Of a stretch of DNA of 64,000 nt, positions 53,787-64,000 are shown one piece after another. The translations under genes and the position numbers were made by a program. The DNA comes from Rhipidocladum racemiflorum (lineage: Eukaryota; Streptophyta; Magnoliopsida; Poales; Poaceae): NCBI GenBank assembly GCA_036346355.1, contig CM070569.1, forward strand, positions 45,486,276 through 45,550,275. Reading direction: 5' to 3'. The notes below the pieces were generated by a model that searched no databases, had not been told where the DNA came from, and saw only the letters and a list, made by a program, of their open reading frames with translations. Positions within the stretch are counted from its first letter, which is position 1, and every line of letters starts with the position of its first letter.

Positions 53787-53802
53787 GAGTACAACAGTAC
53801 TC
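53787..53802 (-). other. GAGTAC-N4-GTACTC hairpin in relic LTR
   Basis: Perfect 6-bp stem, minus-strand loop TGTT, preceded by ACTTGTT. Confidence 0.6.
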
Positions 53803-55736
53803 AACAAGTCGCACGGGAAGATACTGAATAATATATGCAAGGGATTAACAAATAGATGGCACATGATTTAAGTATTGTGGATGCAGTTTTATTTATAACA
53901 TCATTTTACATTTGAAACACAAACCATAAAATAATAGTACTTGTGGGGTTCCATAAGTTCAACACCACTTAGCCATATTCACAAATTCACCAAATTTTCT
54001 TGAGTTTGGTTACGGGTGTCACCCCAAATCAAACTTAGCTCTATTGACCAGAAGCACGACGTATTTGAGTACCATTTTAATTAAAGACTATGCAGAGGGG
54101 CTCAGCTTTACCCACAAGATATCTATGACCATTAATACCATGCGCAAACTTACATGCAACTTAAATGCATGCGGCTGGACCGAGACCATCATAGCATTTT
54201 GATTGAACATCTCCAGAATCAGTTTCTACCCGATAGGTCTGAATATTCTACTTAGAACCCACTGTTCTAAGCAAGTACCTACTGTTGTGAGAATCGATGA
54301 ATGACACTACGGTCCATTCCCGTTCCACCCCTTCATGACACTTCCCTACCAGGAAGGCTGATCCCCATTCTCCCCAGAGAATGGTACCACCAAGAAACAA
54401 GTTCCATTCCAGGGAATGATCAATGTACTGAGCTATGTCGGGAGCGGGTCCACTGATCCGTCCAACCGGTGGTTGAGCGAGGACTTAAGTTATTTATTTT
54501 GCTAACATAAGGGGGTTTTAACCTTATGTTACCAAAGATCAAGCCTTACATATGCACAAACCCATCAGGTACCCACATGTACTGCCCACCATACCAACTG
54601 AGGCATTAATCATCGGCCAAAGATCGGACAAGCATCCACCTCGTGGTTAGCCCAATACCGCCCCCCTGACCATAGCACTTTCACAAAACTCCGATCCAGT
54701 GGCTCGCCAGAATTTCTCTCTTTTAACGACTTTAGTGGAACACAGTATTAATAACTAATTACAGTTGTATAATTATGAGCTAGGGTTATCAAAGGTATTA
54801 CCAAGGTTCAACAATTGGCAAGGGGGTTTTAAGAGTAATTTCGGTATTAACTAGCATCATGTCATTCCAATATAGTGACTTTCAATAATTCAACATACAG
54901 TTAAAATAATGTTGTAGAAACTAAATAATATAATATCAAGAATAAATAGCTTCAATATGATCAATGACGTGCGGCTTGCTTTGCTCGGCGGCGGGATCGT
55001 CTAGAGCGTAGTCGTACTTGGCTTCCATCTGGTCTGGCTCCTGCTCCGGGTACTGCTGCTGCTCCTCAAACAGATCAACGGTCAGATCTAGCGTAAAAGA
55101 ACGAACGACGATAAACAAACGAAAAACGAAATAAAAACGGAAATGACAAAACAGACATTTCAGGAATTTTGGGAGCTTCAGATGGCGGAGTGGAGGCCGT
55201 TTTTGGACTCAGTGACGCGGAACGGTTTGTAATATGTATTTTGAGGATTTTTGGGATTTTCTGGGAATTTTCTGGACTTTTCTAGGGTTTTCTGGAATTT
55301 AAACAAGATTTTTTGGCTTATTAAAATAAATCCAAAAAAGAAAAACAAATAGAAAATGCTGGAACAGTGCTGGGCCGACTTTGGCGGCGATTCGGCCAAA
55401 CGGCCTGCCACTGTTCAGGCGGCCACGCGAGGTGGCCCACGTGCGCGGGAGGCAGACAGGGCGGGGCCCACGGCGCAGTGAGGCCAAGCGGCCGACAGGT
55501 GGGGCCGGGGCGGAGCTAGCTGGCAGGTGGGGCTCGCGTGGCGAGGAGGATGACGGGTGGGGCCGAGCGGCAGCGAGACGAGGCAAGGGAGCTGGGAGCG
55601 GCTAGGGTTTGCAGGGCGTTGGTGGCAGCGGGGCTAGGGCAACGGCGACCGGAGCTGGAGAAGAAGCTGGGGGGGGGAGCTCACCCGAGCGAAACGGGAG
55701 AGGCGGGGTGAGGAGCAAGAGACGAGGTCGGGTGCC

Positions 55737-55743
55737 TTTTATA
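55737..55743 (-). promoter_or_regulatory. TATA box of relic LTR
   Basis: TATAAAA on the minus strand, followed by a GC-rich leader. Confidence 0.5.
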
Positions 55744-56100
55744 GCCTTGCGTGGATCATGAAGTGCTGGCAGAGAATGGCCTGCCCCTGGCCCGAAAGTG
55801 TGGGCTACATGGTCACAAGGAAAGGAAGCGGCGGGCAGACCGAGGCGGGGAGACGGCACGGCCACCAAGCCGACGGTCAGAGAAGTGGCCGAGGCCCACG
55901 AGCAGGGAATTGGCCCAAAAACAAGATTCAAATCAAAATAAAAATCCGAAAATGCAAATAAACTCAATAAAACCCAAATTTAAATTCTTTTGAATTTTTG
56001 GGTTATTTCAATTAGCTAAAAAATATGCATTTTAAGAAAATTGAGTACGTAGCTAAAGACTTAGATATGCACGAGTCCGAAGTCCGAAGTGGCAGTTTGA

Positions 56101-56850
56101 TGTGCACTAGCCATGTGAAATTCTTAGTAACAAATAGGTTGGAAACGATCCGATCAGCTTGGTAAAATCAATTATAGTACTAGTCCATATAATACTAAAT
56201 ACTCGCTTAGTGATGCTTTTGCGTCAGTGTCTTTTAGCGGTTTGGACGTTGGAAACTCCTCTCCCACTTTCAATCGTAGGAATTTTCCAATGCAGTTTTC
56301 CTATGGGATAAATTCTTGCGTACCATTGCAAATTCCCAAAATCTCTTATATGGTCTCAGTAACACAGTGGATGACGTAACACAATAGATTACATATAAAT
56401 GATCGTAAAAATTTATAGTGGCAAACAAGACCTTGTCCCTTTTTCATCCCAGACAGTGCGATATAAGTGCTTCATCCACTGGGCTTACATGGTTCAATAT
56501 ATATTTCGCAAAATAATTGCAAAAATAGTGGTACTCTACAAAGTGATGTTCCAGTCAGAGGCACCATCAATTAATTACTAAACTTAGGATCTAACGCAAC
56601 TGCTAAGTGCGTCTGCTCTTTTAATTAAAAAATGAAAATGAGGGGGAAAGGATCGATGGTTGAGAGGAAGTGGGCAGCATGCAATGTTATGAAAGGGACA
56701 AAATCAAGTTCGTTGCCAACTTTTGTCAAATTTGCAAGATATCTCGGCCCGGCCTTAGTCGAGGGTACGACCAATCATTGATCGTAATAAGAATTAAAGT
56801 TGCCTTTCAATATACTAGTACGATAATGAAAAGTACATAATGACATGATT
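56101..56850. other. Intergenic AT-rich DNA, no gene seen
   Basis: No open frame or repeat boundary recognised. Confidence 0.35.
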
Positions 56851-57157
56851 AGGGCGTATGTTTAGAACGCAGGGGTATCATACGAAAACAGTTCAATTTT
56901 TCGGTAGAAACACATGTGAAAAAAGAGATTTGATAAATATCATTCAGATATTTTTATTTGCTGAAATTACTCAAATCTGAGTGCATTGGATCATTGTTGA
57001 GATTTGGGATTATCGATTATATCCGATCCTATGATTTGATCTAACGGTTAAATTTTTAATCATACGATTTAAAATTTAGATGTTATTTAAGATAAAAATA
57101 TCCGAGAGATGCCTATACACCCCCGTGAAAAAATCGCGTTCCAAACAAACATTGTCG
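56851..57157. mobile_element. Possible Tourist-like MITE (about 307 bp)
   Basis: AGGGCGTATGTTTAGAACGC at the left faces GCGTTCCAAACAAACATTG at the right, an imperfect inverted repeat. The target duplication is not clear. The LINE begins just to the right. Confidence 0.45.
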
Positions 57158-57177
57158 TGAATAAACATACCTAACTG

Positions 57178-57666
57178 GTGCCGCCTTCTCCAATGCCGTG
57201 GATCGTCCTTGGGGATTTCAATTTGATATATGAGGCGAGAGACAAAAACAACAACAACAATCTAAATCGTCGACTAATGGCAAATTTTCGCTCTACAATT
57301 AATCACTGTGAGCTTCGGGAGATAGTCCTTCGTAACCGCAAATACACTTGGAGCAATCGGGATGATCAACCGACGTTAAGTTGGACCGAGTATTCTGCAA
57401 TCATGATTGGGACATCTTGTTCTCCGATCATTTACTCCAAGCGCTCTCTTCTTCCATGTCGATCACCGCTTCTGCGGCTCCAGGAGTCAGGCCAAGTAAA
57501 CCACGGATCTTCCGGTTTGAAAATTTTTGGACCTGTCTTCCAGGCTTTCATGATGAGGTCCAATGGGCTTGGTCGACGACTCTAACACACCAAAATCCAA
57601 TTCGCCGATTGGATCTTAAATTGCGACCATCGCACGCCAAGACTTCGCAATTGGGCCTCTTCACTG
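57178..57666 (+). pseudogene. LINE endonuclease domain, C-terminal part, frameshifted
   Basis: The first frame has WIVLGDFNLI, the conserved GDFN of apurinic-type LINE endonucleases, then YTWSNRD. Near 57390 coding moves to another frame (LDRVFCN-type motif, here MDRVFCNHDWD), then the open frame of the RT ORF takes over. At least two frame changes disrupt it. Confidence 0.85.
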
Positions 57667-60321
57667 TTGAGCGACGCAAAACTGCAATTCCATTTAGCAA
57701 ATGTACTCATCCTTCGTTTTGATTTAGCCCAAGAGTCGAGGGAGCTCTCTTCGGTTGAGTCCAACTTTCACAAGGCGCTCAAACTAAAGGTCCTTGGATT
57801 GGCGGCAGTGGAAAAAGCGCGTAAGAGACAGGCATCTCGGATTACATGGTTAAAGGAAGGAGACGCAAACACCCGTTTCTTCCATCTAAAGGCAAATGGA
57901 CGACGAAGAAAAAACTCCATCCATTCCCTCCAAACGGACCAGGGTATTGCTACAACTCATGATGAGAAGGAGCAAGTGCTGACTCATCACTTCTCGTCCT
58001 TAATTGGAAGCGTAGCGGCTACTTCTCAAATGCTAAACTGGCAATGCTTAAACCTTCCTGTTCGCGACGTCTCTGATTTTCATGGTCAATTCGTGGAGCA
58101 AGAGGTGCTTCAAGCGATAAATCAGCTCCCCTCAGAGAAGGCCCCAGGGCCAGATGGTTTCACTGGCAGCTTCTACAAGTGTTGTTGGGACATAATTGGT
58201 CATGACGTCATGGATGCGCTGTGCTATATCCATAACCAATCACCGCGATCCTTCCAACGCCTCAACTCAGCCTTTATTTCTTTAATCCCAAAGAAGGATG
58301 ATGCTTGCAAAGTGGGAGATTATCGGCCAATAAGTCTAGTTCACTCCTTTGCAAAGCTTCTGGCAAAGGTTCTGTCCTTGCGTCTTTCTACACACATTGA
58401 TGGACTTATTTCAAATTCCCAGAGTGCTTTCATAAAAGGGCGATGTATTCAGGAGAATTTTTTGTGTGTTCAAAATCAAGCAAGATCCTTCCATCGATCG
58501 CATACGCCCGTCCTGATGTTCAAACTAGATATCGAAAAGGCGTTTGATTCGGTATCTTGGGAGTACTTACTCGACCTCTTGCAAGCGCGTGGTTTTGGCG
58601 CCTGGTGGCGAGATTGGCTTTCTATCGCCTTCGCAACTTCAACATCAAAATTTCTTCTAAATGGTGTCCCGGGGCCCCAGATTATACATCGACGAGGATT
58701 AAGACAGGGTGATCCGTTGTCGCCTTACCTTTTTATTCTCGCGATCGACCCCTTACACCACATCCTGACTAAAGCAACGACTGATGGAGTGCTTTCGTGT
58801 TTAAAAGGTCCTTCACCAACACACCGTGTCTCCCTCTACGCTGACGATGTCGTAATCTTTCTAAATCCAGTTAAGGAAGAGACGCAGTCTTTTTTCAACA
58901 TTCTGCAACTTTTTGGCGAGGTGACGGGACTCCGAGTCAACTTCCACAAAAGCTTCGTCACCGCAATCCGCTGTCATGGGATGGACCTTCAAGACATCTT
59001 AGGACCTTTCTCTGGAGACGTTTCGGAATTTCCAATGACTTACCTTGGTCTACCACTTACTCTGGGTCGCCCCGTCTGCACGCATAAAGACATCCAGGAC
59101 AAGGTCGCGCGACGGATGGCGACCTGGCAGGCAGGTTACCTGACCATTGGCGGTCGCCTTACTTTGGTAAGAGCAGTCATGTCCGCCATACCCATCTACC
59201 TCTTGACGGTGATCAAGGTGCCGAAAAAGTTCATCTTAGATATAAATAAGTTAAGAAGGAATTTCCTTTGGGCAGGAAATGAGGTGTTACACGGTAATAA
59301 ATGCAAAGTCAACTGGGCAACGGTGTGTCGTCCACTACTCCAAGGGGGACTGGGGATTCTAGAGTTGCATAAGTTTTCTCGTGCTCTTAGATTACGTTGG
59401 CTCTGGCTACAGTGGTCAGCCCCAGACAGGCCATGGGTTGGAATGTCAACACCTTGCGATCCAATCGATAACATGCTTTTCTCTACGGCCACAACAATAA
59501 TCATTGGCAATGGTCAAAAGGCAACGTTCTGGACCTCTGCATGGATCCACGGTAGAGCACCTTCACAGCTGGTGCCAGATCTTTATAAGCATTCTAGGCG
59601 TAAGAACAGATCGGTAAAGAATGCTCTGCAGGATAATAACTGGATACGTGACATTCGACACGGTCTCAACGGTCATCTTTTATTCGAATATGTGAAACTA
59701 TGGTTGGAAATACAGCAAATCAGTCTACGACCCGACTTTGAAGATCAAATTACTTGGAAACAGACTTCAAACGGTGATTACACGACGGCCTCGGCCTACC
59801 GCATGCAGTTTGAAGGGAGCATCAATAAGTCTTATAACTCAACAATTTGGTCAGCCTGGGCTCCATTGCGCTGCAAAATTTTCTTCTGGCTTGCGCAACA
59901 AAATCGATTGTGGACAGCGCAAAGACTGCAAATCAGAGGATGGCCAAACCAATATTTCTGTCAAATGTGCTGTCGGAATCTGGAAACGAATTATCATCTT
60001 TTTGTAGATTGCCCCCTGTTTCGGCGGATTTGGGTGGACATTGCCCAGTGGATACGCTTACCATCATTATCGCCACAACATTGGAAGCCTACTACCAATT
60101 TAGAACAATGGACTATACAACGGATAGACGACCAATCCGGGGGTCGAAAGGAGATAAAAAGCTTGATTATCCTCACCTGCTGGAGGTGGTGGAAAGAGCG
60201 TAATGACAGAATCTTTCGAAATGTTTGGAAATCCAACGACGAAATTCTTCAGGACATCAAGGACGACTTTCGGCTCTGGTCCTTTGTGGGCTCCCGAGGA
60301 CACAAAACTCTTGGGAGTTGA
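57667..60321 (+). CDS. LINE reverse transcriptase, 884 residues open
   Basis: One long open frame. RT domain blocks in order: EKAPGPDGFTGSFYK, LIPKKDDACKVGDYRPISL, FKLDIEKAFDSVSW (about residue 286), GLRQGDPLSPYLF, and the catalytic YADDV at about residue 391. A zinc-binding region (CQMC near residue 765, with HLFVDC following) matches the zf-RVT domain of plant L1 elements. The first Met is internal; the real ORF2 would start in the missing endonuclease part. The RT part itself has no stop and could encode a full RT domain, but the element cannot nick its own target. It copies its own RNA at the insertion site by target-primed reverse transcription. Confidence 0.93.
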   Translation: MSDAKLQFHLANVLILRFDLAQESRELSSVESNFHKALKLKVLGLAAVEKARKRQASRITWLKEGDANTRFFHLKANGRRRKNSIHSLQTDQGIATTHDEKEQVLTHHFSSLIGSVAATSQMLNWQCLNLPVRDVSDFHGQFVEQEVLQAINQLPSEKAPGPDGFTGSFYKCCWDIIGHDVMDALCYIHNQSPRSFQRLNSAFISLIPKKDDACKVGDYRPISLVHSFAKLLAKVLSLRLSTHIDGLISNSQSAFIKGRCIQENFLCVQNQARSFHRSHTPVLMFKLDIEKAFDSVSWEYLLDLLQARGFGAWWRDWLSIAFATSTSKFLLNGVPGPQIIHRRGLRQGDPLSPYLFILAIDPLHHILTKATTDGVLSCLKGPSPTHRVSLYADDVVIFLNPVKEETQSFFNILQLFGEVTGLRVNFHKSFVTAIRCHGMDLQDILGPFSGDVSEFPMTYLGLPLTLGRPVCTHKDIQDKVARRMATWQAGYLTIGGRLTLVRAVMSAIPIYLLTVIKVPKKFILDINKLRRNFLWAGNEVLHGNKCKVNWATVCRPLLQGGLGILELHKFSRALRLRWLWLQWSAPDRPWVGMSTPCDPIDNMLFSTATTIIIGNGQKATFWTSAWIHGRAPSQLVPDLYKHSRRKNRSVKNALQDNNWIRDIRHGLNGHLLFEYVKLWLEIQQISLRPDFEDQITWKQTSNGDYTTASAYRMQFEGSINKSYNSTIWSAWAPLRCKIFFWLAQQNRLWTAQRLQIRGWPNQYFCQMCCRNLETNYHLFVDCPLFRRIWVDIAQWIRLPSLSPQHWKPTTNLEQWTIQRIDDQSGGRKEIKSLIILTCWRWWKERNDRIFRNVWKSNDEILQDIKDDFRLWSFVGSRGHKTLGS

Positions 60322-60470
60322 CCTGCTAGGGCTACCTTTCTGTTAATCCTTCTCTTCTTTCTGTCTCTTTTGCTTCTCTCCTCCTTGTAATTCTCTGCCT
60401 AGTGCATTCTCTTGCACTCTGTACTCTTCCTATCTTTATTTAATACAGCTTGTCTGTTTTCAAAAAAAAA

Positions 60471-61181
60471 AGTAACAAGAGAACTACCTCTTGATAGGAG
60501 ATGAAGTTAATTACGAATGCACGATTCCATCCATCGAGATGCAAATTATGGTGGTTATCTTTACACGCACGCCAGTACACCGTCGAAACTCTATTCTCTT
60601 ACGTGCGAAATAGCTAAATCGCGAGATGTGCACTCATAAAATTGTAGCAACGTTTGCTTGGTTCAAACACATATTTGGACTTTCGGTATCCATGTGTATT
60701 GAGTGGAATCTCACGATCACAAACCTGACCAAACGAAGTTGGGAGTAAATTAAGTTGGCATGCAGTTGGCTAATCTAATCCGATCATCAAAGCCGTACGT
60801 CTTCACCTTGATTACGTGCAACATGGTCTTACGTACTGTTGGAAGTTAATTAATTAAAAGGTGACCAGGCGATGCAACTTGCCCTGCAACACGCGCGCAT
60901 TAGGTATATAGCACCATGTTGGTGATTAGCTAACACCCACTAGTCGCCAAAGGAAAGAAGCACCGCAGCAGCTTCGTATGTTCGTCCTTTGTGAACCTCT
61001 CATTCCTTGGAAGTCTCTCCATTCCCTACTTTGTTCGTCCGGCTTGGCTGTGCTGTGCCTGCGCAGCAGCAACATGTGCTGTAGCTCTCGGCCAGTAGGT
61101 GCATTATTAATTCTTGGCATTCATTCGGCAACTATACATATACAGAAGACCATGTTCTCCTCTCAAGGAGAAACAATGAAT
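60471..61181. other. Intergenic, no gene seen
   Basis: No open frame with family resemblance and no repeat boundary recognised. Confidence 0.35.
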
Positions 61182-61211
61182 CACTACTATAGAATAATAC
61201 AACACTATTAT

Positions 61212-61395
61212 TTTATCTATATCGGTTTTTAATTTTTATGAAAAAAATCGATTATAATAGTAGATTCTGCGAGATGATGAATAATTAGCGAAGAATCATC
61301 ATAATCGGTTCTAATGCTAGAATGCTACATCACAATCTGTTCTAACCTCAGAACCAATCATAATCGGCTTAAGGATAGAACCGATTGTGATGTGC
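61212..61395. repeat. CACTA subterminal repeats
   Basis: About six copies of ATCGGTT(C/T)TAAT or its complement, differing from the ACCGTCTGTGAT motif at 25120-25375, so the two CACTA elements belong to different families. Confidence 0.7.
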
Positions 61396-61490
61396 CTCGG
61401 TAGGTTTTATACCCTTGGGCTGAACTCTCCTTTGTTGTTATCCTATAGGCAAAAAAACGTCGTTGCTCCAAAAAAATACAACATACTTTG

Positions 61491-61912
61491 GTTGAAACTA
61501 AGACTTGATAAGAAAATATGAAATACTTGAGGATGAGTGTTAAGAGGGTAAGTTGAACCCCCTAGTTTGTGGAGAATTTCCCTCTATTTACCCTTATTTG
61601 TGGGGGTTTTTTTTTCAAAAGGTGAGCATTCCTTCAAATCCTTTTAATTTTGCACTAGAAATTTTGATTTTGATTTGGTGAATGTGTTACATGTCATTAG
61701 TGCTATGGTTGAAACCAATACTTAGGTGAGAAATTATGAAATCCTCGAGGATGAGTGTTAAGAGGGCAAAGTTGAACCCCTAGCTTGGAGATTTCCCTTC
61801 ATTTGTGGCTTTCTTCAAAAGGTGAGTATTCCTTTAAATCCTTTCAATTTTGCACTAGAATTAAATTCGATTTTAATTTGGTGAATGTGTTACATGTCAT
61901 TATTGTTGCTAT
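61491..61912. repeat. Tandem duplication, about 210 bp x 2, inside the CACTA element
   Basis: Units 61491-61707 and 61708-61912 begin GTTGAAAC and end TACATGTCATTA. They differ by scattered substitutions and small deletions, so the duplication is old. Confidence 0.8.
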
Positions 61913-62634
61913 AATTATTATGATCAATGCTAGAGTTTAGGTTACGTAACCAATGCGTCTCTCGTTCGAGGGTGTTTATTTATAAATATGCTGAAATGGC
62001 ATATTTATAAGCAAGCGGTCTTGAATTGTCCATATTTTTTTTCGATAGTTCGAGGATGTGGTTCGAGCAAGTTTTTAATGAGGCTGTTATATAACTCCAG
62101 AGAAAGTTTTGGCAGCATCTTCCTGGTGTTCTCCGGATACACACCCTCTTGACCTATTGTTGAGACATGTATTTGGATAATAGCGGGGAAATGTTGCTGA
62201 AATTTTTTCTGTAGTTGTACAACAGCTTAGGAACTTGCCCGTCTTGAATGGGATTAGGACCTGACCTACTTAGAGATTAGAAGTCATCGTTGGTATTTTC
62301 TTTCATTGAAGTCATTCAATTCCTCAACTTTGTTAATGCTTCCACCCTTATTTTCTTTCATTGAAGTCAAAAGAATTGCAGGCTTAATTACTGCATTAGA
62401 TATTTCGATATCATTGTTGATGTTTTAAATATGCATTTCTTCTAACTAGGGAATTGAAAGCTCTCAATTAACTAGGGAAGAAGGTATCGAGGGTAAAATT
62501 ATATATCTTGGTTCTCGTCCTCTATTCTGCGAACGTAATTAAATAATGACTCAATTTTTGAAATAGCAAGTTGTCGCTCAAGTTTTTTTAGTTTATTGTT
62601 TGCGGTTTAATTGTGGATGGATCGTGAAGAATAG

Positions 62635-64000
62635 ATGTATCAGAAAAGCCGTGTGAGTGCTGAATTTCAGAGGGGTGTTGAGGAGTTTATAAGAATTGGC
62701 GAGGAAGACATGGTTAAGAGGGTTGTAAAATTCATATATTGTCCTTGCAATGATTGCACCAATCTCAGGAGATTTAACAACTCAGCTCAAATTGAAGATC
62801 ACTTGATTCGACGTGGCTTCGTGAGAAATTACACGTGTTGGATCTATCATGAGGAGATAAGTAGTACCTCTTTGATATGCAACGAAGACATGCTGGAACT
62901 CAATCACGAGTTGGAGCGTGATATGTTTCAGGAGGACAATTTAGATCAAATGTTGTGGGGTGTGGATGAAAATTACACAGAAAGAGAGTTCGAAAATTTT
63001 AAAAGCTTGATGGAAGACGATGCCAAACTGTTGTTTTTGGGTTGCAAACCGGAATACACCAAGTTGGGTTCGGTTCTTGCATTGTTCGAACTGAAGGCAA
63101 AACATTGTTTGATAAATACAAGTTTCAATGCACTTTTAGTTCTTCTAGCAGATATGCTTCCAGAGAAAAATGAGTTGCCAACAAGTATTTATGAAGCGAA
63201 GAAGCTACTATGTCTTATGAAAATGAAAATAAAAAGGATGTATGCATATCTAAATGATTACATATTATACTGCAATGCGCATAAGAAACTACACGTTTGT
63301 CCGGCTTGTGGTTTACCCTGGTACAAACAAAAGGAGAAGCTTAATGATAAGAAGCGTAAGAGCCAAACCGACAACGGTGAAGATTTAACAAAGGGGCACC
63401 GGCCAAGGTATTGTGGTATTTGCCCATTATTCCTCGTTTGGAGTGGTTGTTTGCAAATCTCAAAGAGACAAAATTGTTGCATTGACATTATGAATCTCGA
63501 AAGGAAGATGACAAAGTGTGACACCCCGCTGATTCAGCTCAATAGAGAAACATTGATTGAAAATATGAGGAATTTGGTGCCGAGATGAGGAACATAACAT
63601 TTGGATTGAGTTCTGATGGAATGAATCCGTTTAGTAATATGAGCAGTCATCATATCACTTGGCCAATTCTGTTGTGTATCTATAATCTCCCTCCTTGGTT
63701 GTGCATGAAACGGAAGTATATCATGATGTCGTTCTTATTCTTGGGACCAAAACAGCCGAGAAATTATATTGATGTGTACCTAGCACCACTGATTAAGGAT
63801 TTGCTAAAATTGTGGAATGAGGGGGTCGCGGTGTGGGATGCATAGAAAAGAGAGAATTTCATCCCGCGGGCTATGATATTTTGCAACATAAATGATTTTT
63901 CGGACCTTAGTAATTTGGTGGGCTACATTACAAAGGGTGCCAAAGCGTGTCCTATTTGCGGGGAGGAGACTGATAGCTTGTGGCTGCCGAATTCGAAGAA
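62635..64000 (+). pseudogene. CACTA TNP2-type transposase, decayed
   Basis: Residues 1-240 of the first frame match the transposase-associated N-terminal region (SRVSAEF, CPCNDCTNLRRF, HLIRRGF, LPEKNELPTSIYEAKK, CPACGLPWY). Near 63400 a one-base loss (in AAGGGGCACCGGCC) shifts coding to another frame (VLWYLPIIPRLEWLFAN). That frame is then cut by four stops, most at positions where tryptophan is expected, before an open stretch (63585-63845) with FGLSSDGMNPF and IYNLPPWLCMKRKYIM. A TAG at 63843 follows, and coding resumes to the window edge (ACPICGEETDSLWLPN). Transposase would bind the subterminal repeats and cut the ends; this copy cannot. Confidence 0.9.

Larger units (their letters stand above)
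53540..56100 (-). repeat. Relic chromovirus-like LTR, ends approximate
   Basis: The minus strand has an LTR layout: TATA box at 55737-55743, GC-rich leader (55380-55735), AT-rich middle, GAGTAC hairpin at 53787-53802, and an AATAAA signal (near 53595) at its 3' end. No coding part of an element adjoins, so it is probably a solo LTR. Terminal TG/CA and target duplication were not resolved. Confidence 0.5.
57170..60470 (+). mobile_element. 5'-truncated L1-type LINE retrotransposon
   Basis: Starts inside the endonuclease domain, continues through a long reverse transcriptase ORF and a 3' UTR, and ends in a 10-base poly-A run (60461-60470) after TTTATTTAATACAGC. 5' truncation and a 3' A tail are typical of LINE insertion. 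ORF1 and the start of the endonuclease are missing. No convincing target duplication was found. Confidence 0.9.
61182..64000 (+). mobile_element. CACTA (En/Spm) transposon, left end to window edge
   Basis: Starts CACTACTATAGAATAAT at 61182. Subterminal repeats of the type AATCGGTTCTAAT or ACCGATTGTGAT follow (61220-61395, both orientations). A TNP2-type transposase begins near 62635. The right end is beyond the window. Confidence 0.85.

Overview
This is plant nuclear DNA, almost certainly from a grass (Poaceae). Three intron-bearing plant genes with GC-rich exons sit in a sea of nested transposable elements of monocot type: chromodomain Ty3-gypsy, Ty1-copia, L1 LINE, CACTA, hAT and PIF/Harbinger MITEs, and a tRNA-derived SINE. 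I cannot name the species. No prokaryotic, organellar or viral locus is visible.

Layout. 1-21,325 is a nest of LTR retrotransposons. A copia element is the oldest host; its RNase H reading frame is split between 5,202-5,718 and 20,661-20,827. A minus-strand gypsy derivative (2,697-5,201) abuts its left fragment and is itself interrupted by a long minus-strand LTR (from before base 1 to 2,696). A complete Tekay/Del-type chromovirus (5,719-20,660; two 4.5-kb LTRs; target duplication CATAT) sits inside the copia RNase H frame. 21,326-27,480 is intergenic with several MITEs (exact 8-bp or 3-bp target duplications on two) and one CACTA end. 27,586-28,406 (+) is a two-exon WRKY group IIc gene with the variant heptapeptide WRKYGKK. 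A short-LTR copia element with a partly duplicated 5' LTR fills 30,062-35,035. 36,054-38,212 (-) is a five-exon WRKY group IIb gene with one apparent frameshift. 38,213-47,730 is intergenic and holds two clean solo LTRs, one SINE, a PIF MITE and LTR relics. 47,955-52,727 (-) is a two-exon BAHD acyltransferase whose 3.5-kb intron has collected at least three MITE-like insertions. 53,096-53,480 is a hAT MITE, about 53,540-56,100 a relic LTR, about 57,170-60,470 a 5'-truncated L1 LINE, and 61,182 to the window end the left part of a CACTA transposon with a decayed TNP2-type transposase.

The two WRKY genes are nuclear transcription factors that bind W-box DNA; they face each other and are separated by the copia element. 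The BAHD enzyme is a cytosolic acyl-CoA-dependent acyltransferase. Nothing in the sequence ties the three into one pathway.

I did not find a convincingly new gene system. The observations most worth checking are: a GAGTAC-N4/5-GTACTC hairpin kept at a similar site in four different LTR sequences; CCGGA-nnn-TCCGG dyad arrays beside the TATA box of one LTR; a pre-gag reading frame in the chromovirus; a tandemly repeated 5' LTR in the copia element; and single-base frameshifts in elements with identical LTRs and in a host gene, which may be sequence errors rather than biology. All boundaries and comparisons were read by eye, without alignment software.
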